Below, piece after piece: positions 34,378 through 44,092 of a stretch of 64,000 bases of DNA (position 1 is its first letter; each line of letters opens with the position of its first letter). The stretch is from Aureivirga marina (lineage in GTDB: Bacteria; Bacteroidota; Bacteroidia; Flavobacteriales; Flavobacteriaceae). The notes under the pieces are model-generated. The model had not been told where the DNA came from. It did no database searches and saw nothing but the letters and a program-made list of their open reading frames with translations. The stretch is taken from NCBI RefSeq assembly GCF_015767265.1, contig NZ_JADPIB010000008.1, positions 124,001-188,000 on the forward strand, written 5' to 3'. Both the position numbers and the translations under genes were made by a program.

Positions 34378-36078
34378 ATGAGGAAGCCAATGGATAAGAA
34401 GAAAATAAAAGAAAGAACAAGAGCGCAAGAATCATCAGGAGCAATTGAACGTATTTATATTACAATGCGTCACCTGTTCAATAGAGGATTTTATAAGCCA
34501 ATGGGAGTTTCTGGAGAAACATTAAGACAATCATTATTAATGTTGAGACCAGAAATTTATGGTTCTATTGCTGAAGAAAAAGTGGAATTAGACGGTCTTA
34601 TTTATGTTATTGAAAGGCTTCCAGAAGGAATTGAAGAGTGTAGATATATCAATTTAACAGCAGATGAAGGATATTCTAAATCACACTTTAAAACAATTAT
34701 TCCACCAAAAAGAAGAAGAAATTGTTACAGAATTGATGTTGATCAGATGAATATTGAAGTGACAAGAGGACGTTCTGAGATTTATGATATCTTGACACAC
34801 TTGACATTTTTATTTATTGAATCACACAAAATTTGTAATAGAGTAATCATTGATAATGGTGAAAAAACAACTCGTGAGTGGCAGAAATTAGAGAATATTG
34901 TTTTAAATAATATTCAAATTAGCCAAAAAGAAAGAGAAGTTATTTTAGCATTATTAGGAATTATTTTAGGTAGAACTTTTGAAGAAACTTTAAAAATTCA
35001 TTCAGCTTTAGCAACAGAAGATAATCCAGATAGATTTTTCCATTTAATTTATTGGTTAGGATATTTAGGAATTAGAGAAGTTGTGCACAATGAGAAGAGA
35101 GCAATTTCTTTTAGTCCTGTGATGCGTGAGCGAATTGGACATCATATTTACGGTGAAATTTGGGCAGATAATATCAAAGAAACTTTAAAAGACAATGATT
35201 TATTAGAAAGACCAATTCACATTATCAGTGCAAATATGCATAGTGTAATGAATTGTTTATATGCAAAAAGTGTTTTAACAAAAGAAGCAAAGCAAAACGA
35301 AGGAATTAAATTATTCGAATTGTTAAGCTTAAAAGAAAGTGAGCATCTTTCTAAAAAAGTGAAAGAATATGCAGCTAAAAAAGGATTGATTTATTTGAAA
35401 GATAGTTCTGGAACAAATATTAATGTTCAAATTATCGACACTTCAAAAATCGATTTTAAAAACACAGATTTCAAGTTGAAAAACTCATTAAAAGAAGGAG
35501 AAAATCCAGTTATTATTGTAATGGATTATGCTTTTGGTGAGCAAGCTTACGAAACAATGGACGAATTATTGAAGCCTTATTATTGTGAAAATGAAAACAT
35601 CCATTATTTAGATGTAAAATCAGTTTCAATTATGGGGAAAGCTGGAATTTTAGTTGGAGGAAAAGGAGATATTATGATTCCTTCTTCACATATTTTCGAA
35701 GGAACAGCTGATAATTATCCATTTGAAAATGAATTAAAGAAAGAAGATTTAGAAGGATTTGGATTAGGAGTTTATGATGGAGCGATGGTTTCTGTTTTAG
35801 GAACTTCTCTTCAGAATAAAGATATTTTAGAATTTTTCTTTAAATCAACTTGGAAAGTGATTGGATTAGAAATGGAAGGAGCACATTATCAAAAAGCGAT
35901 TCAAGCAGCTTCTAAAATCCGTCATACAATTTCTAAAGATGTAAAAGTAAGATACGCTTATTATGCTTCGGATAATCCATTAGAGACAGGAAGCACTTTA
36001 GCTTCTGGAGGATTAGGAACAACTGGAGTGACACCAACTTATGCAATTACTCAGAAAATTTTAGAACAGATTTTATAA
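34378..36078 (+). CDS. two-domain protein with nucleoside-phosphorylase-like C-terminus
   Basis: This 566-residue cytoplasmic protein has an N-terminal part of about 250 residues that I do not recognise (ERIYITMRHLFNRGFYKP ... QKEREVILALLGIILGR). The C-terminal part resembles the purine nucleoside phosphorylase/MTA-SAH nucleosidase fold: NPVIIVMDYAFGEQAYE, then GKAGILVGGKGDIMIPSSH near residues 420-438 and VIGLEMEGAHYQKAI near 500-514. The last matches the EMEGA motif that contacts the ribose in that superfamily. I believe this corresponds to the Bacteroidetes family DUF6909, but I could not check. It is monocistronic, with a -7 box upstream and a terminator downstream. The activity could be nucleosidase, phosphorylase or a binding role. 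Confidence 0.75.
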   Translation: MRKPMDKKKIKERTRAQESSGAIERIYITMRHLFNRGFYKPMGVSGETLRQSLLMLRPEIYGSIAEEKVELDGLIYVIERLPEGIEECRYINLTADEGYSKSHFKTIIPPKRRRNCYRIDVDQMNIEVTRGRSEIYDILTHLTFLFIESHKICNRVIIDNGEKTTREWQKLENIVLNNIQISQKEREVILALLGIILGRTFEETLKIHSALATEDNPDRFFHLIYWLGYLGIREVVHNEKRAISFSPVMRERIGHHIYGEIWADNIKETLKDNDLLERPIHIISANMHSVMNCLYAKSVLTKEAKQNEGIKLFELLSLKESEHLSKKVKEYAAKKGLIYLKDSSGTNINVQIIDTSKIDFKNTDFKLKNSLKEGENPVIIVMDYAFGEQAYETMDELLKPYYCENENIHYLDVKSVSIMGKAGILVGGKGDIMIPSSHIFEGTADNYPFENELKKEDLEGFGLGVYDGAMVSVLGTSLQNKDILEFFFKSTWKVIGLEMEGAHYQKAIQAASKIRHTISKDVKVRYAYYASDNPLETGSTLASGGLGTTGVTPTYAITQKILEQIL

Positions 36079-36100
36079 TTTTATTTTAAAATAAAGAAAG

Positions 36101-36142
36101 AATCCTAAGCAGTTTTAATCCAAAAATTGTTTAGGATTTTTT
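36101..36142 (+). terminator. probable terminator after the phosphorylase-like gene
   Basis: AATCCTAA (36101-36108) pairs with TTAGGATT (36131-36138), with a few further pairs inside and T-rich sequence after. It lies 22 nt after the stop codon. Confidence 0.65.
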
Positions 36143-36163
36143 GATTTAAACAGAACTGAAAAG

Positions 36164-36193
36164 TTGTAAAAGCTAAAAATCCGTATATCTTTG
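36164..36193 (+). promoter_or_regulatory. plsC promoter
   Basis: TTG (36164-36166), 19-nt spacer, TATCTTTG (36186-36193): a full match to the Bacteroidetes consensus. The ATG is 25 nt downstream. Confidence 0.72.
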
Positions 36194-36217
36194 AAATAAA
36201 TATGAAATAAAAAGGGA

Positions 36218-36946
36218 ATGAAATTATTTAAAAACATTTTAATCATCATTTGGAGAATTTGGTTTTATACTATTTTTATTGTGACAATTTTAGTTGCATT
36301 ACCAATTCTTTTAATAACGACTTCGAAAGAATCGTTGTATCCTTCTTTTTTCAAAATTGCTAAATATTGGGCGAAAACCATTATACTGTTGATGGGATTC
36401 CATGTAGAAGCAAATCATAAATTGTTATTAGAAAAAGATCAAAGTTATATTTTTATTGCAAATCATACTTCGATAATTGACATCATGATTATGTTGAGTA
36501 TTGTTCCAAATCCGTTTGTTTTTATTGGAAAAGCAGAGTTAGCAAAGTTTCCTATTTTCGGATACTTTTATAAAAGAACAAATATTCTGGTTGATCGTTC
36601 GGATATGAAAAGTAGAAAAAAAGCTTTTGAAGACGCACAGAAAAAAATTGAAATGGGAAGAAGTATTTGTATTTTTCCTGAAGGAATGGTTCCTGATGAT
36701 GAAAGTATTGTACTTGCACCATTTAAAAAAGGAGCTTTTAATATTGCTATCGATCATAAAATTCCAATTGTTCCAATGGTTTTTTTTGATTGTAAAAAGA
36801 GATTTTCTTATACCTTCTGTAGTGGAAAACCAGGTAAATTAAGAGTGAAAATTTTGCCATTTATTGAAACGAACAATTTAGACAGTGAAGACAAGAAAAT
36901 GTTGAAGAATCAGGCTTATGATATCATTTACAATGAATTAAAATAA
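36218..36946 (+). CDS. plsC: 1-acyl-sn-glycerol-3-phosphate acyltransferase
   Basis: This inner-membrane enzyme adds the second acyl chain to lysophosphatidic acid, giving phosphatidic acid for phospholipid synthesis. The catalytic HX4D is in ANHTSIIDIMIM near residues 79-90, the glycerol-phosphate motif IFPEGMVPDD lies near residues 148-157, and an N-terminal TM spans about residues 8-30. The motif PIVPMVFFDCKKRF follows. The length of 242 aa is normal. It has its own promoter and no adjacent operon partner. The acyl donor (ACP or CoA) cannot be read. Confidence 0.92.
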   Translation: MKLFKNILIIIWRIWFYTIFIVTILVALPILLITTSKESLYPSFFKIAKYWAKTIILLMGFHVEANHKLLLEKDQSYIFIANHTSIIDIMIMLSIVPNPFVFIGKAELAKFPIFGYFYKRTNILVDRSDMKSRKKAFEDAQKKIEMGRSICIFPEGMVPDDESIVLAPFKKGAFNIAIDHKIPIVPMVFFDCKKRFSYTFCSGKPGKLRVKILPFIETNNLDSEDKKMLKNQAYDIIYNELK

Positions 36947-37081
36947 TCTGATTTTTTTATTAAAATTTTATCATAAAATTATTTTCAATTCTGTAATTTC
37001 CATTTAAAATAATTAATACAAAAAAAGCGTTACCAAAAAATACATGATAGTAAATTTGATAGCGACGAAAATTAGAATTTT

Positions 37082-37513
37082 ATGAAGAAAGTACTTATTT
37101 TATTTGCTTTCCTTTTTTCAGCTACTGTTTTTTCACAAACAGCTTATAATGGAGGAGGAGATCAAAAAATTTCCGCAGGAGTTAACCCTTTAGGAAATAG
37201 AAATTCTTTAAAACTTACTTATGATTACGGTTTAAGTGAACCTTTTTCAATTGGAGGAGGATTGTCTTTAATTACGGGAGGGAAATATAAAGAAGATTTT
37301 TATATCTACGCTCGTGGAGATTTTCACTTTGCAAGTTATTTAGAAATTCCTAGACAATGGGATTTATACACTGGAGTAGAATTAGGAGCAATTGGATCAG
37401 AAACATTTAATATCGGATTCCATATTGCTGCTAGATATGCTGTAACAAATACAATTGCCGTATTTACCGAATTAGGCTCAAATGGAGCAATTGGTGTTTC
37501 TTTTAATTTATAA
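37082..37513 (+). CDS. small outer membrane beta-barrel protein
   Basis: This 143-residue protein has a signal peptide (about 1-18, ending ATVFSQ) and then alternating amphipathic strands rich in Gly and aromatics (NSLKLTYDYGLSEPFSIGGGLSLITGG ... GFHIAARYAVTNTIAVFTELGSNGAIGVSFNL), ending in Leu after Phe-Asn. That pattern suggests an eight-strand barrel in the outer membrane, possibly DUF6646, which I could not verify. A TAAATTTG box at 37051-37058 may be its -7 region. It is convergent with the next gene and shares a bidirectional terminator. Confidence 0.78.
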   Translation: MKKVLILFAFLFSATVFSQTAYNGGGDQKISAGVNPLGNRNSLKLTYDYGLSEPFSIGGGLSLITGGKYKEDFYIYARGDFHFASYLEIPRQWDLYTGVELGAIGSETFNIGFHIAARYAVTNTIAVFTELGSNGAIGVSFNL

Positions 37514-37520
37514 CACCAAA

Positions 37521-37557
37521 AAAAAGAGTCATTTTTATAAAAATGACTCTTTTTTTA
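37521..37557. terminator. bidirectional terminator
   Basis: AAAAAGAGTCATTTTT pairs with AAAAATGACTCTTTTT across 37521-37554, almost without a loop, with flanking T-runs on both strands. It separates the convergent barrel gene and the DUF6263-like gene. Confidence 0.88.
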
Positions 37558-38478
37558 TTATTCAGTTACTTTAGAATTTGTTGTCGTTGTAATTGGAATT
37601 TTCATCACAATTTCACCGTCTTTTGTATATTTTACATCTGTTTCTCCACTTAATTTTTGTACTGCTGTCATTTCACTTACCCAACCAGTTTTTGCATCTA
37701 ATTTGATTGTTGCTTCGTAAGTTCCAGCTAAATTAGGTCTAACAAATACTCCACTTGAAAGAATAAATTCATCGCTTTCAGCAGTTTTTAATTCTCCTTT
37801 TGCATCAATTGTATTTAATTCTTTAGTAATATTTGCTAATGTGTATGTGATATTTATATCAATATCAGAAGTTGTTTTTAAAACTTGGCTTTTTGACCAA
37901 GAATCTCCTTTTCTTGTTTTATTTTCTGGATAAATTCCTAAAGAAAGCTGTAAATTTCCTTTAATTTGATCTTTTCCAAAATTACTTTCTAAAGAAGATT
38001 TTAATGTGCTTTTTTCAATTTCTGTAAACTCTCCTTTTCCAAGAACTCTATCAATAATTCCTTCTAAATTGTTAACTGAAATAATTTTTCCTTTTTTACT
38101 AATTTGAATTTGGAAACTTTCTTTTTTTAATAAATTATAAAACTTAGAATTTGGATCGATAGGATTTTCAGTTTCCGAAGAAAAAGTAACATTTCCTTGA
38201 GGTGTTTTTATTTCTGATGATAAATTATCAAAACTACATTCAATGCTATAAATTCCTTTCGCTTCATCTATAACTTTATAAGCCATTTTTGTAGAAGCAA
38301 TAACATCAATTTTGATTTCAGTTCCTTGAACATTTTGAGAAATATTCGTAGTTATTTCAGAATTTTGATAATACGTTTTACCTTTTTCTAGGTTTAATTC
38401 AAGATTTACTTTTTGAGCAAAAGTTGAAAGAGAAATTAGGAAAATTCCTAATAAAAATAGGACTTTTTTCATATTCAT
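37558..38478 (-). CDS. secreted DUF6263-like protein
   Basis: This 306-residue protein has a signal peptide (start at 38478, or at the ATG 38472 giving MKKVLFLLG, with cleavage near STFAQ). The mature part is a beta-rich single domain containing LNLEKGKTYYQNSEITTNI and KKGKIISVNNLEGIIDRVL, then a long series of strands with GDSWSKSQVLKTTSDIDINITYTL and TIKLDAKTGWVSEMTAVQKL. The layout resembles DUF6263, a periplasmic family of unknown role in Bacteroidetes; the name is from memory. It is preceded by a TAACTTTG -7 box (38526-38519 on the minus strand). Confidence 0.75.
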   Translation of the reverse strand: MNMKKVLFLLGIFLISLSTFAQKVNLELNLEKGKTYYQNSEITTNISQNVQGTEIKIDVIASTKMAYKVIDEAKGIYSIECSFDNLSSEIKTPQGNVTFSSETENPIDPNSKFYNLLKKESFQIQISKKGKIISVNNLEGIIDRVLGKGEFTEIEKSTLKSSLESNFGKDQIKGNLQLSLGIYPENKTRKGDSWSKSQVLKTTSDIDINITYTLANITKELNTIDAKGELKTAESDEFILSSGVFVRPNLAGTYEATIKLDAKTGWVSEMTAVQKLSGETDVKYTKDGEIVMKIPITTTTNSKVTE

Positions 38479-38518
38479 ATTTTCGTTAAAAATTAATAAT
38501 TACTTTAATTATGCAAAC

Positions 38519-38526
38519 CAAAGTTA
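38519..38526 (-). promoter_or_regulatory. -7 box upstream of the DUF6263-like gene
   Basis: TAACTTTG on the minus strand fits TAnnTTTG and lies about 40 nt before the start codon. No -33 box is evident. Confidence 0.45.
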
Positions 38527-38544
38527 TGCTTTTTAAAATAAAAA

Positions 38545-38571
38545 AAGCTATTTCTTTTAGAGGAAATAGCT
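38545..38571 (-). terminator. terminator after the TonB-dependent receptor gene
   Basis: AAGCTATTTC (38545-38554) pairs with GAAATAGCTT (38562-38571). On the minus strand the hairpin is followed by a run of T opposite 38538-38546. It lies 31 nt after the receptor stop codon and ends the porZ-recO-receptor transcript. Confidence 0.8.
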
Positions 38572-38601
38572 TCATAAATTTTTATGTGAAAATCTTTCTT
38601 T

Positions 38602-41070
38602 TTAAATATTTAAATGTGCGCTAAAAACAAAGTTTCGACCAGGTGAACTCACACCAGAAGCAAATTCTTTATAATGTACATCGAAGATATTTTCGATATT
38701 AAATTGTAAATCTAAATTTTTAGTCAATTTATATTTTGAGTAAAAATTAAATGTTGTCCAACTTGGAGCACCATAATATTTATCAATATCATCTTCTGCA
38801 TCCGCATTAACGATTGGAGTTTGTTCTACATTGTCAATTCCTTCAATTAAATTATAATCTGAAATTTCTTTTTTAGCATTAAATCTGCAATTTAAAGAAG
38901 TATCTAATTTTCCATTATTATAACCAAAACCAATATTTCCGAAAAGCGGTGGAATGGAAGATAAAGGCGTGTCTGTATCGTATGTTTTTCCTTTTGTATA
39001 AGTTAAAGAAGCATTTGTGTTCCAGTTTCCTTTAACAATTCCTTCTAAAGTGATGGTTCCACCTGTGATGAAAGCAGTTCCTTTATTCACATTTGCATAA
39101 GTTACAACGTCCTCATCATCATATAAAATAGTAGGAGTTCCATTAATTGAAAAATCTTCTCTAGTGATGTAATCATCTAACAAAGTATAATAAACATTTG
39201 CTCCAAGAGTGATAGATTTCTTTTTTAAATGTGTTAATAAACCTACTTCTCCAGTATAAGCATATTCTGGTTTTAAATTCACATTTGGAACACTTACACG
39301 ACCTGATTTTTCTCTAATTTTTCCAACATCATCTACATTTGGAGATCTAAATCCAGAAGAAACTCTACTATTGATTTGCAAGTTTTCTTTAGGTTTATAA
39401 ACATATCCAACAGTTGCAGTTAGAGCACCATTTTTAAGTGTGATATCATTATCTGGTAATTGGATATAAGTTTCATCATCCCATTTTGCAGTTAAACGAG
39501 TTCCTGTGTAGCGAACACCAGTGTTTAATGTAGATTTTTGATTAAAATCTTTTCTATAATCTAAATATAAAGCTGCTGTAGAATATGAACTTCCACCATC
39601 AGGATATCTAGATTGTACAACAAAATTATCACCAAACCCAATAATTGAGTTTCCTAAAACTTCTAATGTTTTTCCGTAAGAATCTGAATCTACATCATTA
39701 TAAGTTAATTCAAATCCATAAGCTAAATTTTGTTCTTTTGAATTAAAAAGAGGAATGAAAAAATCTCCATTTAAGCTAAAAACATCTACATTTTCATCTC
39801 TATAAGATCTTTTTAAACTCGTAAATTTTCTTTGAACTCTTGATTCTTGAATATTTTGATAAGCTAAAGTGATAATTCCACTTTTCATATATTCTTTTTC
39901 AGGTGTAATTTCAAATTGTAAAGCAGAAAGAAAACGTTTTTGAGGTCCGTAATACCATTCTGCAAATTTTAAATCTCCATCTTTATATTCCGTTAATTTA
40001 TCGAAACGAGGAATATCAGAAGATTCAGAATACTGAATATTTAAGGTCACATTTGTTCTTTCAGAAAAAGGAACAAAGACTTTTTGAAGAAAATCAGTTT
40101 GAGAATATCCTGTGTTTTTTTGCACATTTGGATCGGAATTAATTGCAGCATTTGAGTTATAAAAAGAATCCGTATTATCAGAATATTCAAATACTTTTCC
40201 CCAATCATCAAATCCATGATTTCTTTGTTTTCCCATTTTTAAATCTCCAAATTTACTATGTGTAAAACTTGTGAAAGTGGCAAAATTCTTTTGTCGAAAT
40301 TCGAAATTTGCATGATTTGTAAATTCATCATTTACGGAACCATATCTAGAAAAAACACCTAGATTAAATTTTGGAGTTGTTGATGTTTTCGGTTTTTTCG
40401 TGTAATAATGAACAACACCACCTAAAGCATCAGATCCGTAAAGTACGGAAGAAGGACCGAATAAAATTTCTGTTCTTTCTAAAACAGAAGGAGCAACAGT
40501 GATTGAATTCTGTAAATGTCCAGTTCTATAAATTGCATTGTTTAAACGAACACCATCAACAACAAGTAAAACTCTATTAGCTTCTAACCCACGAATTACA
40601 GGGCTTCCTCCACCAAATTGTGATTTTTGAACTTTTACACCAGGTAATTTATCTAATAAATCCGCAGTAGATTGTGGTGTTAATCTCTCAATTTCATATT
40701 TTGTTGCAACAACAACTTGCTCGGCAACTTCATCTCTACTTAATTTTCCTCTAGAAGCAGATAAAATAATTTCATTTAATTGCTCTGATTTTTTATTTAG
40801 AAATATAGCTGGATTATGTAAGTTGATTTCCTTTTTTTGAATTTGAAAATCTTTAAAATTTAAATGGTTGAAATAAAGTGTATCCGTTTTTTTAAATTCA
40901 CTAATATCTGCGTACCCTTTTTCATTTGTATACACATAAATAGTTCCATCAGTATTATAGATATCTACATGTTCAATTGGAGTTAATGTTCCTGACTCAT
41001 AAACTCTTATTTTCTGAGCAAAAACAGATATTTGAATAAAAAATAAAATAAATAATAATCTTAATTTCAT
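38602..41070 (-). CDS. TonB-dependent receptor, haem/haemoglobin-receptor-like
   Basis: This 822-residue outer membrane receptor has a signal peptide (1-18) and a carboxypeptidase-regulatory-like domain (about 19-95; RVYESGTLTPIEHVDIYNTDGTIYV). The plug follows (about 105-225; STADLLDKLPGVKVQKSQFGGGSPVIRGLEANRVLLVVDGVRLNN ... GPSSVLYGSDALGGVVHYYTKK), then a 22-strand barrel ending in FVFSAHLNI with the C-terminal Phe-rich strand. The GGGSPVIRGLEANRVLLVVDG plug with RTGHLQNS resembles the haem and haemoglobin receptor group, so iron or haem uptake is likely but not proven. It overlaps recO by 4 nt (ATGA), so translation is coupled to a DNA-repair gene. Confidence 0.9.
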   Translation of the reverse strand: MKLRLLFILFFIQISVFAQKIRVYESGTLTPIEHVDIYNTDGTIYVYTNEKGYADISEFKKTDTLYFNHLNFKDFQIQKKEINLHNPAIFLNKKSEQLNEIILSASRGKLSRDEVAEQVVVATKYEIERLTPQSTADLLDKLPGVKVQKSQFGGGSPVIRGLEANRVLLVVDGVRLNNAIYRTGHLQNSITVAPSVLERTEILFGPSSVLYGSDALGGVVHYYTKKPKTSTTPKFNLGVFSRYGSVNDEFTNHANFEFRQKNFATFTSFTHSKFGDLKMGKQRNHGFDDWGKVFEYSDNTDSFYNSNAAINSDPNVQKNTGYSQTDFLQKVFVPFSERTNVTLNIQYSESSDIPRFDKLTEYKDGDLKFAEWYYGPQKRFLSALQFEITPEKEYMKSGIITLAYQNIQESRVQRKFTSLKRSYRDENVDVFSLNGDFFIPLFNSKEQNLAYGFELTYNDVDSDSYGKTLEVLGNSIIGFGDNFVVQSRYPDGGSSYSTAALYLDYRKDFNQKSTLNTGVRYTGTRLTAKWDDETYIQLPDNDITLKNGALTATVGYVYKPKENLQINSRVSSGFRSPNVDDVGKIREKSGRVSVPNVNLKPEYAYTGEVGLLTHLKKKSITLGANVYYTLLDDYITREDFSINGTPTILYDDEDVVTYANVNKGTAFITGGTITLEGIVKGNWNTNASLTYTKGKTYDTDTPLSSIPPLFGNIGFGYNNGKLDTSLNCRFNAKKEISDYNLIEGIDNVEQTPIVNADAEDDIDKYYGAPSWTTFNFYSKYKLTKNLDLQFNIENIFDVHYKEFASGVSSPGRNFVFSAHLNI

Positions 41071-41783
41071 AGAAAAACAGATTTTAAAATATCTATAGAT
41101 TTGGGTTTTCTAAAATTAGCAATATGAAACTCATAAAATTGAAGCAAAGTATCTAAAATCATTTGTCTTTCTTTATTTGAGAAAAATTGCATAGATTCTG
41201 CATCAAATTTTGTGCCTATAGTTTTTTTAAACAGTGTTAAATTTTCAGCTTCAATACATTCATTATCAAACTGGTTAACAAAAATTCCTTCTTTTAAATG
41301 AAAATAAGGTTTATCATTTTCTGTAAAATCAGGATAAAATCCTAAATATTTTGTCAAAGTTGCTAAAAAAACTAAATGAAAGTTGGTTGTTCTTTCTTGA
41401 GTATCAAACCATAGCAATGCATTTTTAATATAATCAAAAAGAGGTGAATTTTTCTCTTCTTCCTTTAAAGAATAAAGTAGTGTTTCTGCTAAAAAAATAG
41501 CAATAGATTGTTTTATAATTGTAGAATGAATTGAAGAATAATGATATACATTATTAATCTCTTTTATAAAATGAATATCTCCATTTTTAGAGTTTGTAGT
41601 TACAATATCAATTATGGAAAGTGGCTGAAAATATGCAGCTTTTAATTTTCCTTTTTTATTTCCTAAAACTCCTTTTAAAAGGTAAGTCTGATTACCAAAG
41701 TTCTCTGTATAACATTTGACAATCAGACTTGTTTCTTTATGCTTTATAGCTTGTAAAACTATCGCTTCCGTTTTTGTATTCAT
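41067..41783 (-). CDS. recO: DNA repair protein RecO
   Basis: RecO mediates loading of RecA on SSB-coated single-stranded DNA in the RecFOR pathway. The N-terminal OB-fold is seen in TKTEAIVLQAIKHKETSLIVKCYTENFGNQTYLLKGV, and the helical C-terminal domain in LAETLLYSLKEEEKNSPLFDYIKNAL and LVFLATLTKYLGFYPDF. No zinc-finger cysteines are seen, which is normal for this lineage. The frame opens at a TTG (41786), but the ATG at 41783 gives the standard start (238 aa). It sits 4 nt after porZ and overlaps the receptor gene by 4 nt. recA is about 13 kb away. Confidence 0.92.
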   Translation of the reverse strand: MNTKTEAIVLQAIKHKETSLIVKCYTENFGNQTYLLKGVLGNKKGKLKAAYFQPLSIIDIVTTNSKNGDIHFIKEINNVYHYSSIHSTIIKQSIAIFLAETLLYSLKEEEKNSPLFDYIKNALLWFDTQERTTNFHLVFLATLTKYLGFYPDFTENDKPYFHLKEGIFVNQFDNECIEAENLTLFKKTIGTKFDAESMQFFSNKERQMILDTLLQFYEFHIANFRKPKSIDILKSVFL

Positions 41784-41787
41784 CAAC

Positions 41788-44070
41788 TTAATTTACAATC
41801 GCAATTTTAGTTGTTTGAGTCTCACTTTTATCTTCAGTTGTTAACAATACAACATAAATTCCAGATGCAACTTTTCTTCCTGCTAAGTTTCTTTTATCCC
41901 AGATGATTTTTCCTCCATTTACAGATTCTCCTTCTTCTGCGTTTGCTTCGAAAACTAAATGTCCAGCCATATCAAGAATTTTCACATTTGTACCTTTTGG
42001 TAAATGTGTACCATATCTTCCGTCAATTGTAATAGTTTCATGATTTTTTGTTGCTGGATTAGGATAAGCATAAACTTCTCCTAAATGATCTGAATAAGGA
42101 ACAACATTACTATTATAAGCAACAATTCCTCTATCTGTTAAGAAATAAACTTTTCCGTTTGATTGGTCAATCTTGATTTTTAAAATTGTATTTGAAGGTA
42201 AAGGAGAATTGTCTTTATTGAAAATATGTAAAGTTTCTTCACCAGATGAATTCGTATTTAAAGCACCTCCAGTTTTTGAACCAAACCATTTATTGTCAGA
42301 ACCATCAATTGCAATTGTATTAATTACTTGATCTCCCATCAATTTTTTAGGAATACCTTCATCTAAAATAATAACAGGCTCTGCTTGATAGTTTGTAACA
42401 TTTAAAATACCAGGAGTATTTCTATATACAACTAAACCAAGAGAAGTTCCAATCCAAATTGTATTATCAGAATCAATCGCAATTGTTCTTACGTTTGAAT
42501 GAGGTAAATTACCTCTAGAGCTGCTCGTAGAAAAATTTCTGATAATTCCTTCATCTGCATTAAAAGCAGTTAAACCAACATTTCTTGATCCGACCCAAAC
42601 AGTATTTGCTTCATCAACTAATAATTCATTTAATCCCATATTAGAATTTAAAACAGGAACTTCATAACTTGTCCATTCTCCATCAGTTGAATATTTATGG
42701 ATATTTCTTACATTCCAAGAATTTGAAACCCATAAATTTCCTTGTTTATCAAAACTCTTTCCGTCTACTCTAATTTCTCTATAACTAGGTGTTAAACTTT
42801 CTAAACTTGAATTTGAATCGTTCCAAATTTGAATTGGTTCATCATTTTCTGTAACAAGAAGACCTTCTCCCCAAGAGCTATAATAAACAATATCAGAATT
42901 ATTAGGGTCGATAGTGATATTTACTAAATCTCTCATACTTAGACTTGGATCATATGGTTTGTTAATCCAATTTTCTCCATTAAAATGACTATAACCTCTT
43001 TGTAATTCTCTAGGTGTAAAAATTTTATCATATCCTCCATAAACGCACCAAATTTCATTGTTTTGTGCTTCTAATGAGAAAATTTCATTTGAATTTGGTC
43101 CAGTAGGATGAATTTCTTGTATTTGACTTGTATTAATAACTGGAGCTTTTAAAATTCCATGATTAATAGTTGAGATATAAAAATTTTCATTAATTACTTC
43201 AGCATTATGAACATTAAAATAAACTTCATTTGATCCAGAATTTATTCCAGTAACATTAAATAAAAGAGAATTATAAATTATTACAGCAAAAGGAATAGAG
43301 ACTACTAAGAATTGTTGATTAGAACTAATATCAACTATACCCGCAGGATTAGATAATCTAGAAACTAAATTTTCTCCTATTAATTCTAAAACTTCTGTCT
43401 CTTTAGAAAGGAAAATTCTATCTTGAAAATTTGTGATTCCATTAAAATTTCCGTTATCAAGCTTCTCCCAGTTATTAGAATCAATTAAGAAATTATTTGT
43501 TAAATCAGCTCTAAATAATCCATCAGAAGTTGCTGCATAAATCAAATTACCAACAATTTCTGTTTTATTCACTTTTACTTCTGTAGAATTTGTATTGATA
43601 AAGAAAGTAGAACCATATTCTAATTTTTCAAGATTGTATTCTACGATTCCAAAAGAAGTTGATAAATAAAGCTTGTTTCCAAATTGATTTATATGATTAA
43701 TACTTTTTTCTCCAATAAAATTGAAGTTTAAAAGATCTTTAGCAATATGAATTCTTTTATCTTTTTCGATGATTTCTAATAAACCATTCTCATGACCAAG
43801 TACAATTCTATCTAAATTGATATCGTAATAAATCGATGAAATAAGATCTCCTGATAATCCATTTACAGAAGAAATTTTTTCATAAGTATCACCTAGTTCA
43901 TCATAAATAAAAACAGCATTATCCGAAATAGCATAAATTTTGTGTTGTACTTTTACAAAATCTTTGACATTATTATAAGAATAAAATTCTTCCCACTCAT
44001 CACTATAATCTACCTGAGCAAAGGAAGTATAAAATGTAGTGAATAAGAATAGTAATAAAAGTTTTTTCAT
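41788..44070 (-). CDS. porZ: PorZ-like T9SS-associated beta-propeller protein
   Basis: This 760-residue secreted protein has a signal peptide (1-18) and two beta-propeller blocks made of repeats such as NVKDFVKVQHKIYAISDNAVFIYDE and TIWIGTSLGLVVYRNTPG, similar to two-component regulator propellers. It ends in a T9SS C-terminal sorting domain (about 680-760; VYAYPNPATKNHETITIDGRYG ... GRKVASGIYVVLLTTEDKSETQTTKIAIVN). That architecture and its place next to recO fit PorZ, a surface protein needed for T9SS cargo attachment in Porphyromonas. It begins the porZ-recO-receptor operon, with a -7 box at 44093-44100. Confidence 0.82.
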   Translation of the reverse strand: MKKLLLLFLFTTFYTSFAQVDYSDEWEEFYSYNNVKDFVKVQHKIYAISDNAVFIYDELGDTYEKISSVNGLSGDLISSIYYDINLDRIVLGHENGLLEIIEKDKRIHIAKDLLNFNFIGEKSINHINQFGNKLYLSTSFGIVEYNLEKLEYGSTFFINTNSTEVKVNKTEIVGNLIYAATSDGLFRADLTNNFLIDSNNWEKLDNGNFNGITNFQDRIFLSKETEVLELIGENLVSRLSNPAGIVDISSNQQFLVVSIPFAVIIYNSLLFNVTGINSGSNEVYFNVHNAEVINENFYISTINHGILKAPVINTSQIQEIHPTGPNSNEIFSLEAQNNEIWCVYGGYDKIFTPRELQRGYSHFNGENWINKPYDPSLSMRDLVNITIDPNNSDIVYYSSWGEGLLVTENDEPIQIWNDSNSSLESLTPSYREIRVDGKSFDKQGNLWVSNSWNVRNIHKYSTDGEWTSYEVPVLNSNMGLNELLVDEANTVWVGSRNVGLTAFNADEGIIRNFSTSSSRGNLPHSNVRTIAIDSDNTIWIGTSLGLVVYRNTPGILNVTNYQAEPVIILDEGIPKKLMGDQVINTIAIDGSDNKWFGSKTGGALNTNSSGEETLHIFNKDNSPLPSNTILKIKIDQSNGKVYFLTDRGIVAYNSNVVPYSDHLGEVYAYPNPATKNHETITIDGRYGTHLPKGTNVKILDMAGHLVFEANAEEGESVNGGKIIWDKRNLAGRKVASGIYVVLLTTEDKSETQTTKIAIVN

Positions 44071-44092
44071 TTTTAAGTGTATGGATTTTTGT

